A stretch of 64,000 bases of DNA, from NCBI RefSeq assembly GCF_028769735.1, contig NC_088171.1:60233216-60297215 (forward strand), read 5' to 3'. The position numbers and the translations under genes are program-made. This stretch comes from Zonotrichia leucophrys gambelii. Lineage: Eukaryota > Chordata > Aves > Passeriformes > Passerellidae. Below the pieces are notes generated by a model. The model was not told where the DNA came from and did not search any database. It saw only the letters and a list, made by a program, of their open reading frames with translations. Shown one piece after another: positions 62,323 to 64,000 of this stretch; positions within the stretch are counted from its first letter, which is position 1; each line of letters starts with the position of its first letter.

Positions 62323-63159
62323 TGCCCCTGCACAGTCAGAGAAACTAATTCATACTGATTTAATTTTGACAGCAGCATCTATGCTGCTCAAACAAGATAT
62401 CTTTCTGTGCTCAGGGAAGCACAGAAAACGTCCCAATCTAGGGAGAGTATGAAAAAGGTGATTGCAGTCTACTTTTATGCCTGGAAGATAACAGAGTGCC
62501 TTAATCAAAAGCATAAATTAAGGACCTCTGAAAGCTGCTATAATACATTTAAAATCTCACCTGAGATTTCTACCCAGAAGCTTCACAGCCCACAACAACT
62601 GAGGGTCCCCTTACAGGAGCATAGTAGAAAGGCCATGATGATCCCAAAACCACTCCCTATACCCTAAAAGGTTTGGTATATATGCTGACTCTCTGCCTGG
62701 TCACACAGAAAGGTTTTACGGTTCCCTTTACTAACTGGGAAGGCATGTGAACACCTAATGAAGTGAATTTTCCAAGACAATTATATGTAAAATAAATTGA
62801 TTTCTATAGCCATTTAGGTTGCCCAGGTGCTGAAGTGTGTTATCTAAGTGACATCTCAACCACAATTGAGACACCCTGCAAAGTTTTAGCTGGCAAACAT
62901 GATTAAAACAGGCCTATACAGACAAATTCCCTAAATGATCATTAATTAGAGGTCTCAGGGCAGAAATCTGATAACTTCATCCAAACAACCTGGGAAAGGT
63001 GGCAGAATTAGAGAGGTAAGAGATGATGAAACATGATTGAAATCCACGGTGTTCTTTTAAGTACATGGCTACAGTTCTTTCAATATTGTTATGTCCTGGT
63101 CTAGAACTGTTTCTAGAGTTTTAATCACAATGCAATGGCAGATTAGCACTTGCAAGTAA
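62323..63159. other. Non-genic DNA
   Basis: A perfect 10-bp hairpin lies at 62402-62427 (TTTCTGTGCT / AGCACAGAAA, loop CAGGGA). No gene or known repeat was recognised. Confidence 0.5.
62402..62427. repeat. Perfect 10-bp inverted repeat, 6-nt loop
   Basis: TTTCTGTGCT (62402-62411) pairs with AGCACAGAAA (62418-62427). A short T or A run does not follow, so a terminator-like role is not suggested. This length is near the chance expectation for the window. Confidence 0.6.
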
Positions 63160-63165
63160 AAGTAG

Positions 63166-63272
63166 TCCCCCTTTTTATTGTGTTTAGGCTTGGTATTTTG
63201 TTGGGTTGTGGGTTTTTTGTATTGTTTTTTGGTTGGGTGTGTGCATGTGTGTGGGTGTGTGTGTTTTTTTTT
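63166..63272 (+). repeat. GT/T-rich low-complexity repeat
   Basis: The plus strand is almost wholly G and T, with GTGTGTGGGTGTGTGTG near the right end and a T run after it. An antisense 78-codon frame rich in Lys, Thr and His is a by-product of this composition. Confidence 0.85.
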
Positions 63273-64000
63273 GAAAGAGAAGAATGATGTTTTCATATTT
63301 TCCAATTAAAAAACTACGACAATACATATATGTGCATTTATACATTTTAACACTCCATTTTTTTTATTTCACCTAATACACAATGCAAATAATTATTTTT
63401 CCTTAAGTAATAAGGAAAAATAAGCAATACAAAAAGGAACCTGCTGCATTCCGCTATTCTAGAACCAAACTCAGCACAGGCTCATAGCTCTCAGCATCCT
63501 CAACACATGCTTATCCACTGGACCATTGGCTCTTTTTGAAAGCCCCAGCGTTAAGAAGACAAGTGGAGGAACAAAGAAGTCATAGCAGAAGGAAGATGGC
63601 ATTTTGTCTAAAGGGGAAATGCATAAAAGATAACCTAAAATGGAGCCAGCGTCACTAAATTGAGAACATGCTGAAATCAGCTAGTGAATGGAAAGCTCCG
63701 ATGAGTACCCTTCTCTCCCTCATTTCTTTGACACTAGTAGGAATATAAATGAAGCAGTTATGACCCAGCCTAAAATATAACTACTACAATAATATTACAA
63801 AGAGAAAAATGTTATATCTGACTTTGAATTCATTCGAGTGTCTTTTTGATTGAATCAGTCACAATTAAAAAAACCCTAGTTTTACTTTTGAAATTGAAAC
63901 AAAATTTCAGCTTTTAATTAAAACAAAAAGAAAGGGGAAACAAAGCATTATTTTAAGAAATATGTTTTTCATCCCAAATAAACATTTTTAAAAGGAAATC
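63273..64000. other. Non-genic AT-rich DNA
   Basis: No gene, RNA gene or known repeat was recognised to the end of the window. Confidence 0.5.

Noticed and set aside
61778..62378. Overlapping minus-strand frames of 150 and 131 codons, and plus-strand frames of 100 and 113 codons
   Set aside because: All fall in the CR1 relic downstream of the LTR. The true RT frame is broken and these are shifted or antisense.
62402..62427. Transcription terminator-like hairpin
   Set aside because: This is vertebrate DNA with no upstream gene and no T run. The 10-bp stem is near chance expectation.

Overview
This window reads as vertebrate, and most probably avian, nuclear DNA. It is AT-rich, CpG-poor and has no gene-dense operon-like structure. 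Nearly all recognisable interspersed repeats are chicken-repeat-1 (CR1) LINEs, which make up roughly 5% of the window. One short LTR of the class II (ERVK-like) type is also present. CR1 elements also dominate turtles and crocodilians, so 'bird' is an inference from low repeat density plus the LTR style.

I found no protein-coding exon, tRNA, rRNA or other RNA gene that I can support. The many short open frames (60-150 codons) lack recognisable domains, or lie in or antisense to CR1. The window is best read as a gene desert or the inside of a very large intron.

Layout. 1-9.8 kb: single-copy AT-rich DNA with a 78-bp direct repeat pair (5443 and 8116), a (GTAAC/ATAAC/ATAAT) pentanucleotide array (8216-8310) and a 22-of-23-bp hairpin (8564-8614). 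9.8-11.6 kb: a pyrimidine-skewed stretch. 14-16.1 kb: a polypurine tract, a 14-bp hairpin and a G-quadruplex-type G-run cluster. 19.3 kb: a motif-dense segment that may be an enhancer. 22-28.6 kb: simple repeats and a 12-bp hairpin. 29.0-30.6 kb: two CR1s tail to tail. 40.1 kb: a short CR1. 51.6-52.05 kb: a decayed minus-strand fragment resembling a hAT transposase. 54.7-55.1 kb: an unidentified coding-like minus-strand frame. 56.3-56.7 kb: repeated SOX-like motifs. 58.8-59.3 kb: two head-to-tail CR1s. 61.2-62.3 kb: a CR1 reverse-transcriptase relic split by a 320-bp LTR with a clean 6-bp target-site duplication. 63.2 kb: a GT-rich simple repeat.

No active system was found. The strongest observations concern mobile-element history and local structure: the nested LTR-in-CR1, the hAT-like relic, the unexplained 78-bp repeat pair, the pentamer array and several perfect inverted repeats.
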